Source: Bimastos eiseni (Eukaryota > Annelida > Clitellata > Crassiclitellata > Lumbricidae). From it: DNA of 64,000 bases. Location of the stretch: positions 27,361,248 through 27,425,247 of the forward strand of contig OY365816.1 of NCBI GenBank assembly GCA_959347315.1. Direction: 5' to 3'. Positions within the stretch are counted from its first letter, which is position 1. Every line of letters begins with the position of its first letter. The translations under genes and the position numbers were made by a program. Of this stretch, positions 38,331-52,639 are shown in pieces. Under the pieces are notes generated by a model. That model made no database searches. It had not been told where the DNA came from and saw nothing but the letters and a program-made list of their open reading frames with translations.

Positions 38331-38379
38331 GGGATTTCAATGAAGAGTAAATGCAGGTGAGGAATTTCTAGGCAGGAGG

Positions 38380-38600
38380 CGTAGCTCTTGGGAGCCCATT
38401 ACAGATGGTTAGGCCAACCACTGAAAAGGCACGATGTTGCATCGTTATGGTACGAGCGAAAGGGACAACTAGGTCCCCATGGGAAGCAGAACGGAGTTGG
38501 CGCCGGTCACTAATGACTTTAGAGAACTTACACAACTTCTTTATAGGCGAACTGGCTCCCCTTCAAGACACAGCTGCGCACCTACTCAGAAACAAACCTT
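38380..38600 (+). repeat. unclassified interspersed repeat family F
   Basis: CACTGAAAAGGCACGATGTT...GCGAAAGGGACAACTAGG...GAAGCAGAACGGAG. The same layout, much diverged, is at 62460-62640. It ends in a family B-like GGCGAACTGGCTCCCCTTC. Confidence 0.4.
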
Positions 38601-39139
38601 AATGCTGTTGAATGTCATCTTATGCAAATAATTTACATGACTTCTCCTGCCATCCATCTGTCGACCTTTACTTCCGTCATTCTCCATTACCTTGATTTCT
38701 TCTGCTCACCTTACCTTACCACAAATTCAATAACATTGCCCTACCTTACACTGACCTTGCATTCACGTGCGTTTGTCAATTTGCAAATAAAGGCCACTTA
38801 CCCACTAACCAACTGCCTTATATAATTTTCTTATCTTACGTTACCTTCACATAAATACAATACTTCATTTTTGCTGTCTCGCTTATTCTATCAACGAACA
38901 TTAGTCATAATTTGACCATCCCTAATCGTGGGCCTATAAGGTCAACACATGTCCGCACGTAGGCTTGACACGTCAACACGTCGTGTCCACGTTTCTAGTT
39001 TACCAGATGAAACTTATGGCAAGACACAACTCACTTCCTAGTTCAGAACTTATCAAGACTACCTAGAAATGACATAAAAAATTACCGATCGGCCTATTAT
39101 TATGCATGCATCCGTAATATGTATTAGTTACGTCTGTCG

Positions 39140-39361
39140 CAAAAGAACATGTTTAAGTCATTGGTACACCAGTAGAAGCGAGTTACAGTAATCTAGGTGA
39201 CTGGAAACCAGTGCATTTCTCATAGATACCCAAGCAGAGACAATTGGTCGGTCGATTGAAGTTTCACTAAACGGTCTAAACAGACAAAAGTCTACTTCTA
39301 CAACTGAGGCGGAAATATCCGACAAAAGGTGGCGTACGTGAGCCCCTACATAATAGCTCAT
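39140..39361 (-). pseudogene. L2/CR1-like RT fragment
   Basis: The minus strand encodes CLFRPFSETSIDRPIVS then NALVSSHLDYCNSLL, the segment just downstream of the RT palm in L2-type LINEs. Truncated on both sides. Confidence 0.6.
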
Positions 39362-39564
39362 AACGCGGGATTGGCCGAACGGAATCCGGTCACGTAGGCC
39401 AAGATCTCACGCGAGAACGTAAGTTCCGCAATTACCTGAACGTTCAACGCAGTTTTTAGGACCACTCAAAACAAGTTGGGCACTACAACACCACAGTTGC
39501 ATTGCGTATTGCAATGTTTTATTATATATATATATAATATAATATATATATAATATATATCTAT

Positions 39565-39775
39565 ATATGGTTGCCATTGGTAACAGTTGTCCTCGGTTGC
39601 CAAGACGACGATTGCTGAAGCGAACAGTTGAGCTCTAACAGAAGGTCATTGCGTCATCATTGTTGTTCGGCGATGAAAATCGTTGCATTAGATTTCTTTA
39701 CAGGTGTTTTAACGACCACACGATGAATAAGCTTATGTAAGAATGATTTGTAAATGAGTATGTGTGTGTGTGCGC
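39565..39775 (+). promoter_or_regulatory. duplicated segment with X-box motif, copy 1
   Basis: Direct, diverged duplicate of 40415-40625. Contains GTTGCCATTGGTAAC (39570-39584), matching the RFX X-box pattern (GTTGCC, 1-3 spacer, GGTAAC). Confidence 0.4.
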
Positions 39776-40414
39776 GCGTGTGACGGACAAAGTGTGTTTT
39801 CATATATATCGTCTAAACACGTAGAATAATATTATATCGTGTGTATATATATATATATATATATATGATTGTTTACGGTCAGGGTACTCACTATAACCCG
39901 AGTTGGTTTGGGACGCAGATGAAGCGATTATCAGCGCCATCGGTTGATGCATGTTACAATGGCGCTAAAGAAGCTGCTCCTACAATCACAATAATGCAAA
40001 GCGAACCAGAAAAAAGGATTTGCTAGTTGTTAGCGTTTAATGGTTGAATTCACGTTTATGAGTAGAAATGTTTCTTTATTCTGTATTTACACAAAGATTG
40101 TGAGACAAAAACTTTTCAGATTCTATGAGGATGCTTGGAGGCATTGATGGATGACAGGATTGATTCATAGATGACTGGATGGATGGCTGGATGGATGGAT
40201 GAATGGACGGGCTGGTTAATTGATGGCTGAACGGGTGGGTGAATTGATGGATGGATTGACGAATGATAGATTTATGAATGGCTTGATGGATCGAATTGAC
40301 AGAGGACGATTTAAATGGATACGAATTGTTGAAGTAGTGACCGTATGCCTCCCTCAACCTTTGGCGTTAATTGTTCATCCACTGGTAAACACAGTCACGA
40401 CGTTTGACATCATA

Positions 40415-40625
40415 GACATGGTTGCCAACGGTAACAGTTGTTCATGGTTGCCATGACAACAACGACTGACGCAAACAATTGAGTTCTAACCGAAAGTCAT
40501 TGCGCCATTATTATTGTTCAGCGAAGAGATTTGTTGCATAGGATTTCCTTAAAGATGTTTTAACGACTAGACGAAGAATAAGATTATGTAGTAATGATTT
40601 GTAAGTTAGAAAATGTGCGCCTGTA
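40415..40625 (+). promoter_or_regulatory. duplicated segment with two X-box motifs, copy 2
   Basis: Contains GTTGCCAACGGTAAC (40421-40435) and GTTGCCATGACAAC (40447-40460), both consistent with RFX sites. The order of flanking blocks matches copy 1. A GT tract follows at 40620-40690. Confidence 0.45.
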
Positions 40626-41039
40626 TGTGTGTGTCTGTGTATGTGTGTGTCTGTGTATGTGTGTGTGTATGTGTGTGTGTGTGTGTGTGCCTACGCATAA
40701 GGTGGACACGTTATGCATGTGTGGATACATCATATATTTGCACCTTTATGTGTTCTGGATGGATGCGCGTAGGCCTATACCACGCCAGCGAATACACGTC
40801 TCACTATACAAACAGACCCTCCCCTTAGTGGTGGGTATTTGGTATCGTAGTCATTGACCCCAATTCGCCGACCTTTGCCCGAAGGTCGAAAGTAGCACCA
40901 TCGATTAGGAAGCTGACTGTTCTCAGAAATGTTGAATAGTCAGTGGGCATTAAACCCTGGAAGCCAGTGCAAAGGTCTCTGTTCCATGCAAGGCGGACGC
41001 GACGAAGAAGAAAATTTTAAGATGATGAAGAAGAAGAAG

Positions 41040-41345
41040 ACGATGAAGAAGAGCAGTCTCTTAAGCTAGCACGAAAAGCAGCCATGCATATGAAGCGCTG
41101 GCGACTTCTCTTTCTTAACCTCGGCATATGTGGTCGCATAGCCAACCCTCACTGTCTCATCTTTCAACCGATATTGTACGGTCAATGTACCAATATACTT
41201 GAGTTGTCCATTGACGCAGGTGGTGCAGATAATTATCATCTTGACACAGAATGATATCTACCCTGGCGGACATTTGAACCACCAACTTGTGAGCAACAGT
41301 CCAGCACTCCACAACTACCGTAGCACTGTCCAGCAACCACTGAAG
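41040..41345 (-). mobile_element. family G tRNA-derived SINE, fullest copy
   Basis: On the minus strand the head has TAGTTGTGGAGTGCTGGACT (A-box-like) and GGTGGTTCAAATGTCC (B-box-like). The body shares blocks with 34925 and 54035, and the tail is GAA/TTC-rich at 41020-41050. This is tRNA-SINE architecture. Confidence 0.65.
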
Positions 41346-41425
41346 TGTGAAAGAGGAATTAAAAGCTGCTGTTCGTGTTGATACGGATGGCTGGAATCGG
41401 TCACGGATGACCGCGTGGATGTTTC

Positions 41426-41560
41426 CTACGTAAAAGAGGCGTTCAGAGAGTCCTTGCTTTCTTCCATGTTCTCGCAGAGTGGCAGACAGATTTCGAGGTC
41501 CCTGTCCTCAGAGAATCTCTTGAACTTCACCAGCTGATCACTCGTCTCCGGCATTATGTT
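41426..41560 (-). CDS. four-helix gene, exon F (C-terminal tail, stop)
   Basis: NIMPETSDQLVKFKRFSEDR..CLPLCENMEESKD, stop TAG. Acceptor TTGTCAG. Confidence 0.72.
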   Translation of the reverse strand, partial: NIMPETSDQLVKFKRFSEDRDLEICLPLCENMEESKDSLNASFT

Positions 41561-44500
41561 CTGACAAGACAAGATAAATAATTGTTCGAAAGGAAAACTT
41601 GCATGACTTAGAATAATTCAGACAGAATCTGAATATGAATGCAGAATGGCAAAAGAACCAGAGAAGATTTGTTTAAATACATTTAAGGCGCTCAAACATC
41701 CATGTACAATACGCTCTCTCCATCTGTTCCCTCTAAAACTCTATCTGGCAGTTTTGCCCCTATTTAGTTTCCTCAAAACCTGCTTCTTCTCGCGGGGACT
41801 TGTGCACTGGCAGCGCTTCTGAACGGTTCCTCTACTAGAGGCGCTATATCAATGCTTAGATACAATACAATACAAAACGATACAATACAAAGATATATAC
41901 ATGCATGCATGCAAGCGCTTACATACACACGTACACACACATACATGCACACATACATACACACATACATACACACATACATACACACATACATACACAC
42001 GTGCACACGCATACATAAGCACTTGCATCTTCATGTATGTATCTGGCTATTTATATAGCGCCTTATAAGAACCTCTCTCATCTCCTCATCCTTTGTTTTG
42101 AACATGTTTGAAGTCTGTTTCATTTATTGTAGACTACGATCGGAAGCGTCTATGATTCATGAGTGGCGCTATATAAATGTTCAATTACAATTACAATACT
42201 CCTTTCAAGCTGTAGGCAGTGTGTGTTCAACTATTACATTACACGGATGCATCGCATATACATATAATCTATATCGCAATGTTTTAAAGTGTATTTTTCA
42301 CGTGTAGTTGAGTGGACTTATTTCCTTTTCGGACCACGTGGGAGTGTTTAGTTGTACAAATAAACCTACCTGAGCGTTGTTATCTTTACTGGTGAGTCGA
42401 CGGTAGAATCGACAGACGACGATAACGGATGAAACCTTCAGAATAAAAAAAACAGAATCACCGTCAATTACTGTCTCGGAGGCCAGGCCCGCCGAGAGGA
42501 GGGTTCAGACGGCAAATGTCGAGTGGACAAGCGATTTTGTAGGGGCCCTGACCGGACCGGACCCGTACTCAGCTTTTTTCGCTGACCTCAATGATTGTTT
42601 AGAGGTCTGTGATAGCCTTGAGTAGAGACACACCTCATCTGTGACTGCTCAGCCTAGGGGTCAGAAAATTTATCATAAGAATTAGAAAAGGCAGATTTCA
42701 ATAAACGTTTTTTTTATCTGTTTGTCTTGACGAGAGGTAAGTAAGTAAGTCTGCGGAAAATGTTGATTCTATGATCAGGGTCGTCAAAGGTCATTTTAAG
42801 GTCAGAACCATAAATCTTAAATTCTATACAATCCAAGAATAGTTTGCCAGAAAATTGGGAAACTGATTATTATCAAGTTTTATGAACATCGACTTGCACT
42901 TTTAAAGGTGTCTAATAAGCAAATGCTGACATCCATTGTTTAAACAAATTCTGCAACGCTTTGCTCTAGATAATCAGTCTACTTTTAACGACGGAGTGTC
43001 ATAGCGATATCGATGATTTGCGTCGCCCCTCCTGTATCCATCTTTGGACTGACACCACTTCAAAACGGCAGGGGCGTGCTTGACGAGCCGACGAGCCATG
43101 ATTTATAATGTTCAAAGGCATCTCATGACTTTCAAGGCGTAAGGCGCCAACAGTAAACAAACCTCTTACTGTCCTGTGTGTATGGATTACATATCATAAG
43201 AACTTCGAATTGCATAATTGTATTTGAGGTTAATTAATATACATTTGATTGCTTCATTGGCAGTGGAAGAAGTTAGCGGCGAAGAGTTTTACTGTTTGAG
43301 TTATATAGAATCTGCAGCATGAAAATCAAAAGAAATAAAGGTGTCTAAATAAGCATCAAACATTAGCGCGAATATCTAGTAGTAACGAAGTTTTCCGGCA
43401 GATATTGGCTGTCAGTGATAATAGGGATTTATGGGTAATTTCCGTTTAACCACGTTAAATATCATAACGATATTTATTAGCGTCGCCCACTTCCCTTATT
43501 TAAGTTTCGGAATGCACTTTTTAAAACAGCATTGCACCAAAACTGCCGGAAAATAGACGATTTTAATAAGTCTATAGACGCAGCCTAATATTAGTATCAG
43601 TAACAAATTTAAGGATTAAATCGTTTAACTTGAATACTTTGCGTTCGATGTCGTATAATTCGTCCAATCACCAACAATAAACGTAAGTAGGTCCCAAAGC
43701 ATAGCAAAATCAACAAGGCAACGTTCAAGTCAACGGTTTTCAAGGCTGCGCAGGATATCGCTCAACAATGTATTAATAATGGATCAGATTCATTTTAGAT
43801 AACTTAAATTTTCGTTTTTACGATATAGTAAAAAAATTAAATTTGTCAATTTCTTTGTAAGGCTTTTGTAGTCATGATCTGACTTTGCAAACGCTGTCAG
43901 ATCTAAATATCGTACTTGTTTGAGCTCTCCACAATTATGCAAACATGATCAATCAATCAATCAAACATTCAATCAATTAATCAATCAATCAATCATGCAA
44001 TCATTCAGTCAAGCAAGCAATCAATCAAGCAAACAAGCAATCAAGCAAGCAGTCAGTCAGTCAGTCAATCAATAAATCAAGCAATCAAACAATCAATCAA
44101 ACAATCAACAATCCAACCAATCAACCAATCAATCAAATCAAATCGATCAATCAATCAATCAATCAAATCAAATCAATCAACTAATTAACAAGCCAACCAA
44201 CCAATCAATCAATTAATCAATCAATCAATGTGAACTCAATAGAGCGCCCCTTCAAGATATTTACTCAGACGCGCTCCCGGTCTGACTGCGGTTGAAAATG
44301 AAGAGTAACGTGCAAGCGAGGAATTATCTGTCGACTGCAACAGCCTCTGTTGTCATAAGCTGTCTTTGAGCTTTAAGCTTTGGATCCATACAATTGCTGT
44401 TAGCCCGACACCTTCCCTACGGAGGATAATTTTTCGTAGCCTTTCATTATGATTTCAAGCCACGAAATCATCCACTGTTCAAAGCGTCCATACTGCGGCA

Positions 44501-47500
44501 ATTTCATCATTTTTTTGACACCTTTAAAGAGCTCTACTCGGATGTTATATAAATGTGAATTTCGTTATTTCGAAACCTTCAACCAACAACAAATTATCTG
44601 TCACCGGAGCGGCCTCTAGCGCCAAAAGATATTATCAAACCGAAGATTAATTAAAAGTCGCTAATTAATTTAATGCTATCTCTTATAGACTATAGCGATT
44701 AGGTCGACATCATGAAACTTACTTCAGGAACTGATTTCTTCGTCTGACTCTTTCTATAAACTCCTCAAGACTTTCCTCTTTGACGGGGATTGGGTCGTGA
44801 GAAACTCTGCGTAGTTATCTTTGAGAGGCGTTATATAAATTGCATTGCTTGATTGATGATGAGGTAAGTCACCCCTTCTACTCACCTTCCTCCTCCCTAA
44901 ATTCCCAACATATTTATTCTTATTTCGCCCTCCCAGTTTCTTCCTCCTCATTTTATTGAGGCGCTATATAAACTTGCGACATTCGTTGACAATGAATTTT
45001 GTGAGTGAATGGCTTACGTTGAAGATGAGCATTATTAGGATAAGAGAGAGTTTGACGGCGGCTGTAGTGTGATCCAATGTCCCAAATAAATGATACTCAT
45101 GCAGGCACATCTCAGCAGAACTCAACCGGAAGCAGTTGTCTACAAATACAATACAATGCAACGAAATATAATGCAATACAATTCAGTACAATACAATACA
45201 ATACCATACAAGACAATGTTGTAAGCCTGACACACATGGTGGATAACTTTTCGAAGCCATTAGTTGTCATTTTGAAGCTATGAATTCCGCCACATTTGAC
45301 TACTACACTGCTTGCAGTCTAGCAGTGCCAGTCCCAAGCCTGCTTAGATAAAGGTGGAGGGCGACGCTAATTATTTATGTTATCACAGAGTGTCGTTAAA
45401 CTGCAACGGACTAACCAACCAAATGCCGCCACTGTCCTTACTCTGGGAATCGTAGCTTTTTAAGACACCTTTAAATCGCTGTGTTCAGAAGCTATTAGTA
45501 TTTGTGTGAATTTCGTTCAATTGAATTTAAAACAAATGAGCTCAATTAGAGTCATTTCATACATATATGCATATATGACAAATGTCAGTGGAGTTGTATT
45601 AGGAAGTCAAAGTGAGTAATTTGAGACTTATGCAAATCTGTAATTCAATTAATTATACCTTGGTATAATATGATAAGTGAATGTTATAAACATACATTAT
45701 ATGAAAATATTTCTGTAATAATGTTTGATAGAATAGGAACATTACGAAAAAATTTCATTAAGAAAAATTTCTGTAAAAGTTTGCTGATTACATAATGTAC
45801 ATAGAGACTGGCCATACACAATTTGTTTTATATTTTGAATATTTCTTGTTGCAAATATTAATGCAAATATTGTTACATTTTGCATGAGATACCATATCAC
45901 ATGTATTATTGATGTTATTAATACCATTATTATTCATGTTGCAAAACAATGAACACTAATGACAGTTTAAAATTCAGACAGTGTTGAATGGTGTCTATCG
46001 GAAGCGCAATACATTTCTTTGCACTGTACTGTAAATGTTTCAAATTGTCGTCAACCGCCATAGATGTCATATGACGACGTTAAACTGTGGATTAATAAAT
46101 TCAATTGAATCAGAATCCTAAACTACCTAAAGTCTTGAACTACATAGCTCGCGCAAAACAGATAATATCTACCAGTCGGATGAACTGTCTCTAACCGAAA
46201 AATAAAAAGTCGCTGAGTGAATGTTATATCGTATGAATTATGCAAGGTAATACAATGCCATACAATACAATACAAGACAATGCAATACACTGCACGCAAA
46301 ACACTGGCAATTAATACAAGACAATGCAATACAATGCCAAGTAATACAATGCCACATAATTCTGCCCAAAAGCAATACAAGACGAGACAATTAAATGCAG
46401 AAACAATAGATTTTAATTCATACAATGCAATTCAACGCTAACAATACAAAAAGTGTGACAATGAAACAATAAAATAAAATAAAAATACATAAGAATTCCA
46501 ATAACTTGCATAAATTTGCATAAATTACCACAATCAACGACGCCTTGTTAAGAAGCCCCGTGGAGATATCCTTTGGCCGCACGATATAAACCAGCCAACA
46601 AATTTACACATAGCATGCGTGCCTAACGACAGCGGTCACGCTCCGCACACACCATTGTCATGGAGACGTCCTGGTTCAGATGGTGTTGCTAGGCAACGGT
46701 GACGTACTTCATTAGACGTCAGCGGAGCATTGAGTGACAAGATAATGTCCTGCGCGTATCCGTGAATGGGATTTCCTCGGTCCGGAACTATAGGCCGGGC
46801 TTTGCGGATATGACGATGAACGGCCGTGTCGAATGACCGTCAGGGCCGGACACGACTCATCTTCCCCTACCTGGGAAAAGCAATTATTTCCTGTAGGGGA
46901 GGGTTGGGTGAGGAGGAGCTGGGGAACGGTTTTGGATTGATGATGATGAGGATGGGAGGACGAGGAGGAGGAGGAGTGTGAATATGAGGAGGAGGAGAAG
47001 GCGAAGGAATAAGAGAAATATCATGATAATTGCACGAGGAAGGAAACAGTGGAGGAATGAAGGAAGTAAATTAGTTGGAAGCGGAAACAAAGCAATATAG
47101 AAAGCAGAGGAATAGTCGAACTGGTGACTCCGAGAATGAGAGGGAAATGGAGAAGCTGGTGGACAAAGAGGAAGAGGAGGAGGAAGAGGAGAAAGAGGAG
47201 GAGGAAGAGGAGTAATTATAAACGAAGAACATGAAAAATGGACGAAGAAAAGCAAAGAAAGAAAAGCGGAAGAGAGAGAGAAAGAGAGAGGAGGAAAACA
47301 GTTCTGGTTCTGGAAAAAGACATAAGACAAACTGATGTATGAAGGGAAGAGGAAGGGACGGACAGACAGACAGACAGATAGACAGTTAGACATACATACA
47401 GACACAGAGCGTGCTATATCGATATTTAGTGGACATCCCTGGTGAAAGAAGTCCGGACTTCTGATGAAGTCTTGACGTTCAACCGTAAGGTGATTCTAAT

Positions 47501-49418
47501 GGACATCCGACGAAAGTCATCCATCTTGAAGGGTCTTGTCTTTCGGCTAAACATTTCTCTTGCTTTCTCTTTCTCGTGAGAAAGGACTCCATTTTCATTC
47601 AGCCGTTGACACGCCGAAAACAACGAAGAACGCGATGAATATGAAGAATAATGGTTATGACGACAATGGGAAGAGAAGGAAGGAGAGATGAAGAACTGAC
47701 TGGAGAAGGAGGTGGAAGAAGAGGAAGAAGGTGAGGAGGAAGAAGGAGGAAGGAAAATAAGAAGGAGAAGGTTGAAGACGAGAAAGAAGATGTGCAGGAG
47801 GAGAAGAAGAAGGTAGATGAAGAGAAAGGAGAAGGTAGATGAAGAGGAGGAGGAATTTGGAAGAGGAGGCGGAAGAAGAGGAAGCAGAAGGCAGACGAAG
47901 CTGAAGAAAGAAGAGAAAGAAGAGAATACAAAAGGCGGAATCGGAAGTTGAGGATGAATGAGGAAGCTGAATAAGCGTAAGAAATAAGAGAGACAAACTG
48001 GATGGAAAAGAAAGAAATGAAAGAAAAAGTAGAAGATAATGAAGATGTCGATCTCAGTAGTAATAGTAGCAGCAGCAGCAGCAGTAGCAGTAGTAGGTGG
48101 AGTAGTAGTAGTAGTAGTATTAGGAGTATGGGAAGTATGGGAAGTAGTTGTAGCAGTAGTACATTGTAGTATTGTAGTAGCAGTAGTAAATAATAGTTGT
48201 GGTAGTTGTTGTAATAGCAACGACAATAATATCAAATGACAATATATTGAAAAAATGGACATAACGTTTTGATTTTATGTAGTGCTATTGACGAACCGAT
48301 GACTTTGGATCCGATGGCAATGGCGATGAGGAAGATTGGAGTAAATGCAACGACGAGAATTATCCACGGAATGAGAAGGAAAGAGGTTTTCTGAAGACAT
48401 ACACGACGAATCAATCAATCAATCAATTAATCAATCAATCAAGCAGTTAGTCAATCAAGCAGTCAGTCAATCAATCAACCAAGTTGTCGCTCAATATGTT
48501 AATCAAGCGTGTTATCATCAATCAATTAACCGATCGACTAATCTAACTATCCATCAAAATCAATCTATCTATCAAATCAGTTGTCAGTCAATGAATCAAC
48601 CAATCAAATTATCAATCAATTTGTCGATTAAACAGTCAAGCTTTCAATCAACCAATTGATCAACCAATCAATTCATCAATCAATAAACCAATCGACCAAT
48701 CGATCGATCAATCAATCAATCAATTAAGTAATTAATTAATCAATCAATACCTAAATCAATAACTCAAAAAACGGTATCATTTCAAATAGTTCGCTAGTCT
48801 CTACTTAACAACGATGCAGTGTAAATCACACAAACGATTCACGGTGCGCTCTCTTATCCAGTCTTCGGACCGGTTCTACCAATGATACATTTTAAGTTGT
48901 GGCGGCAGATGCAGTTTAACGACTCTGTGTGATAGCAAAGATCATTAACGTTGCCCCCTCCTTTATCCAGGCTAATGAGTGGCACTGTCAGATTGCAAAC
49001 AGTGGAGGGGTTTCATTTCAACTACTCGCCCAAGTTCCTTATAAACCGTAAGCGCCCCAATGGTGGGGTTTTTCCAACTCATCAACTCGGTCTTAGCATT
49101 CGGCGCCTGTTCGCTCTTCCGCTTATTACTCAGGAATTTTGGTCTCCCTCCGGAAGTTGAATCGGTAATCGAATTCCTATCCAGCTGCATGCCGGGTAAT
49201 GAGTCTTTTGCGAGGCGTCCATGCACAGTGCGTACAGAAGTCCATTATTCATGGAAAGAGCGCTACCACCTCAGGGTACATAAACACCCGTAGGTGGCAT
49301 GGGGGTGGGCTAGGGGGAGGAAGGGTTATTTGGGCTGGGGTCCATTCGGGTGTTCGGCTAATGAACTACTTTGTCCTAATGAAATATTTATGACCCAGCG
49401 GTCGAAGAAAGAACACCG

Positions 49419-49504
<86 letters not shown>

Positions 49505-51709
49505 CACACACACGCACGCACACACTAAAGGCAAAGGTATTATTATAGGTGAATACGTATGTATTATTCAGAATGTAATTATATTTTGAATATGTGTGTT
49601 TTGAATATTGATATTTCCTAAATCAATATAATGAATAACGTAATCGCCGACTCCAATATATATCATGTAAATTATTTTTATACATGTATATAAATTAATA
49701 AAAAGGTGTACATATATGTCTATATATATATATATATATATACATTGCCTATCTAAGCCTATTATAAAGCATGTTTATGGACAATTTTCTATGTAATATC
49801 GGATTTAATATATTTTAACACGAATGTGTTAATGTCGGGTGTCTTATTATTGGATCCTCAAAACCAGATGAACAAAGTAATAACAAGTTTATGTATGACC
49901 TAAGATAATATAATAGTTATATTATATAATATATATATATATGTACGTACGTACATACATATGTAAGTACATACATATGTAAGTACATACGTACGTACGT
50001 ACGTACGTATGTACGTACGTACGTATGTATGTATGTATGTATGTATGTTTGGTCGCATGTTCTTGCATGTAATATGTATAGGCTTGCGTGCAGTGTGCAA
50101 ACGGCCACATGTGTCTAAGCGGAGCAAATAAATGACCAATGTGTATATATCGCTTTGTTTGAGCAGGTGCGCAATAGATCAATAGGCGAAATAAATCGAA
50201 GACACGAAATTCTCGGTTGCCATAGGAGACGAATTTGTCATAGGATCACAAGTTCATTAGTATTCGGTCATGCGCACTGCAGCCAGTTTCCGCGGTTTTG
50301 CATTGCCCGACGATAGCGCTGACGCCATTTTGAGTTGGCCGTGTGGGGCCCATTATGGGCCAATTCGAGCCACGTCTGGTCTTTGGCGAGTCTCCAGTTT
50401 TATCTCAATCTCGAAAGCTACAACATCAGTGTAGGCCTAAGTGGATTGCATCAGAGGCAGGCCTACGGTGTTTGACATCTTGGAGCAACCGCCATTGGTC
50501 AAGAGTGATCGCTATCGGTCACCATCGGTCACCATTGATTTACTTTTTAACGGTTGCCATCAATTTCTACACAGTTAGTATATAGGAACATGTTCTTACG
50601 TAGGAATTGTGATTTAATAGCAACAATAATAACAATAACAAGAACGGAGACGACGGTGGCGACGACGACAACAATAACAATGATAATAATGATAATTATA
50701 ATAATAATAATGATAAAAATAATAATAATAAAGATAATAATAACAATAATAAAATAATAATAAGAAGAATAAGAATAATAATAATAACAATAACAATAAT
50801 AATAATAATAATAACATCGGCGATGTCCACCTGGCTTCAACTAACCGAAGCTTCTGCCCCGACGACGCCAGGCCATAAACAAGCCCACTTTGACAGACCG
50901 CTGTTAAACGCGGTTCTGTCTGCACTAGAAGAAAAGCTACAGGATCCCTACGACCGGGAGGGACTAAGGGCCTTGCAGTCACCGCACGCCTCGGACTGGC
51001 TGTACGCTCTCCCGCTCGTTTCTCGCGATCTCAGACTGGAGAACGATACCGTGAGGGTGGCGGTCGGCCTACGATTAGGGGTGGCCATCTGCGAGCCGCA
51101 CACCTGCGCATGCGGCGCCTTCGTCTCAGCCAGAGGCGCACATGGCCTGTCCTGTTCATTGGGTTTTGGCCGTCAAGCAAGACATTGCAATATCAACGAC
51201 CTTATCCATCGCAGCCTCAACAGAGCCGGTATTCCAGCGGTCAAAGAACCGTCAGGTCTTTCCAGATTAGATGGAAAGAGACCGGACGGGCAGACCCTGA
51301 TACCGTGGAGTGGGGGGCGGGCCTTACTTTGGGACGCAACTGTGGTGGACACAGTGGCCGCTTCTTATATCCCCGAGACAGCTTCCACAGCTGGAGGAGC
51401 GGCGGAGATAGCAGCCACAAGGAAACACACAAAATATTCTGAGCTAGAGAAGAAATACACTATTGTTCCAATCGCTATAGAAACCTTCGGTCCCCTCAAG
51501 AGTGAGGGCCTCGCCTTTCTGTCTGAGACTGAACGCCGCCTTTCGACAACTACCGGTGACACCCGAGAGACAAACTTCCTTTTCCAGAACTTGTCGGCAT
51601 TGATCCAACGTTTCAATGCGGTGGCTTTTCAGGGCACTATGTCAAGATTACAATCCACTGACAAGCGGCGACCCAGATAGCCTGATGACAGATCCGTTGG
51701 CAATGCCAA

Positions 51710-51761
<52 letters not shown>

Positions 51762-51867
51762 TAATAATAACAATAATAAAATAATAATAATAATAATAAC
51801 AATAATAATAATAATAATAAACATAATAATAGCAATAATAATAATAATGACGATATTGATGATGATG

Positions 51868-51955
<88 letters not shown>

Positions 51956-52573
51956 GGCTCGGAACGACGCTCTGCGAGCCACATTTGTCACCGATGTCAA
52001 GAGAGCGTCGACGCAAAAGGGCTCCATGGACTAATTTGTAGAAGAGGCAGCGGAAAACATCAACGACATAGCATGTTGAACGATGTCATCTGGAGAGCTC
52101 TTGGCAGGGCGAAGATTCCAGCGCAAAAGGAACCTCTCGGCTTGCTAAGAGAAGATGGAAAGCGACCGGACGGCGTCACGCTCATTCCTTGGACACGTGG
52201 TCGATGTTTGGCATGGGATGTGACAGTGCCCGACACCTACGCCAAGTCACATCTTGCCGACACATCTATCAGAGCTGGGGAAGCAGCCGAACGCGCAGCT
52301 AAGACGAAGAGGGCCAAGTATTCCACCATAACCAACACCCACGACTTCGTAGCCCTCTCCTTGGAATCCGGCGGCGCTTGGAGCAGTGAAGGACTGCAGT
52401 TCATCTCAGAGTTGGGTAGTCGAACGAGTGCGGCAACCCACGATCCAATGGAGACGTCATTTCTGTTTCAACGTATCTCAGTTGTTCTTCAGCGTGGGAA
52501 CGCAGCTTGCCTCTTCGGGACATTGCCAACACTCACTTAGCTCATCATGGGCGATAACAGCATAATGTGAAAC

Positions 52574-52639
<66 letters not shown>

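Noticed and set aside
44714..44776. Exon-like minus-strand stretch with a GTAAGT donor
   Set aside because: Its phase does not fit between exons D and E of the four-helix gene, and it would split a helix. It is explained by a plus-strand family B LINE end.
47426..48262. 278-codon minus-strand frame rich in Ser/Leu/Phe
   Set aside because: Low-complexity consequence of the purine-rich tract, which lacks stops on that strand.
38205..48770. AATC arrays as CRISPR-like repeats
   Set aside because: Simple tetranucleotide arrays without spacer structure, and the genome is eukaryotic.
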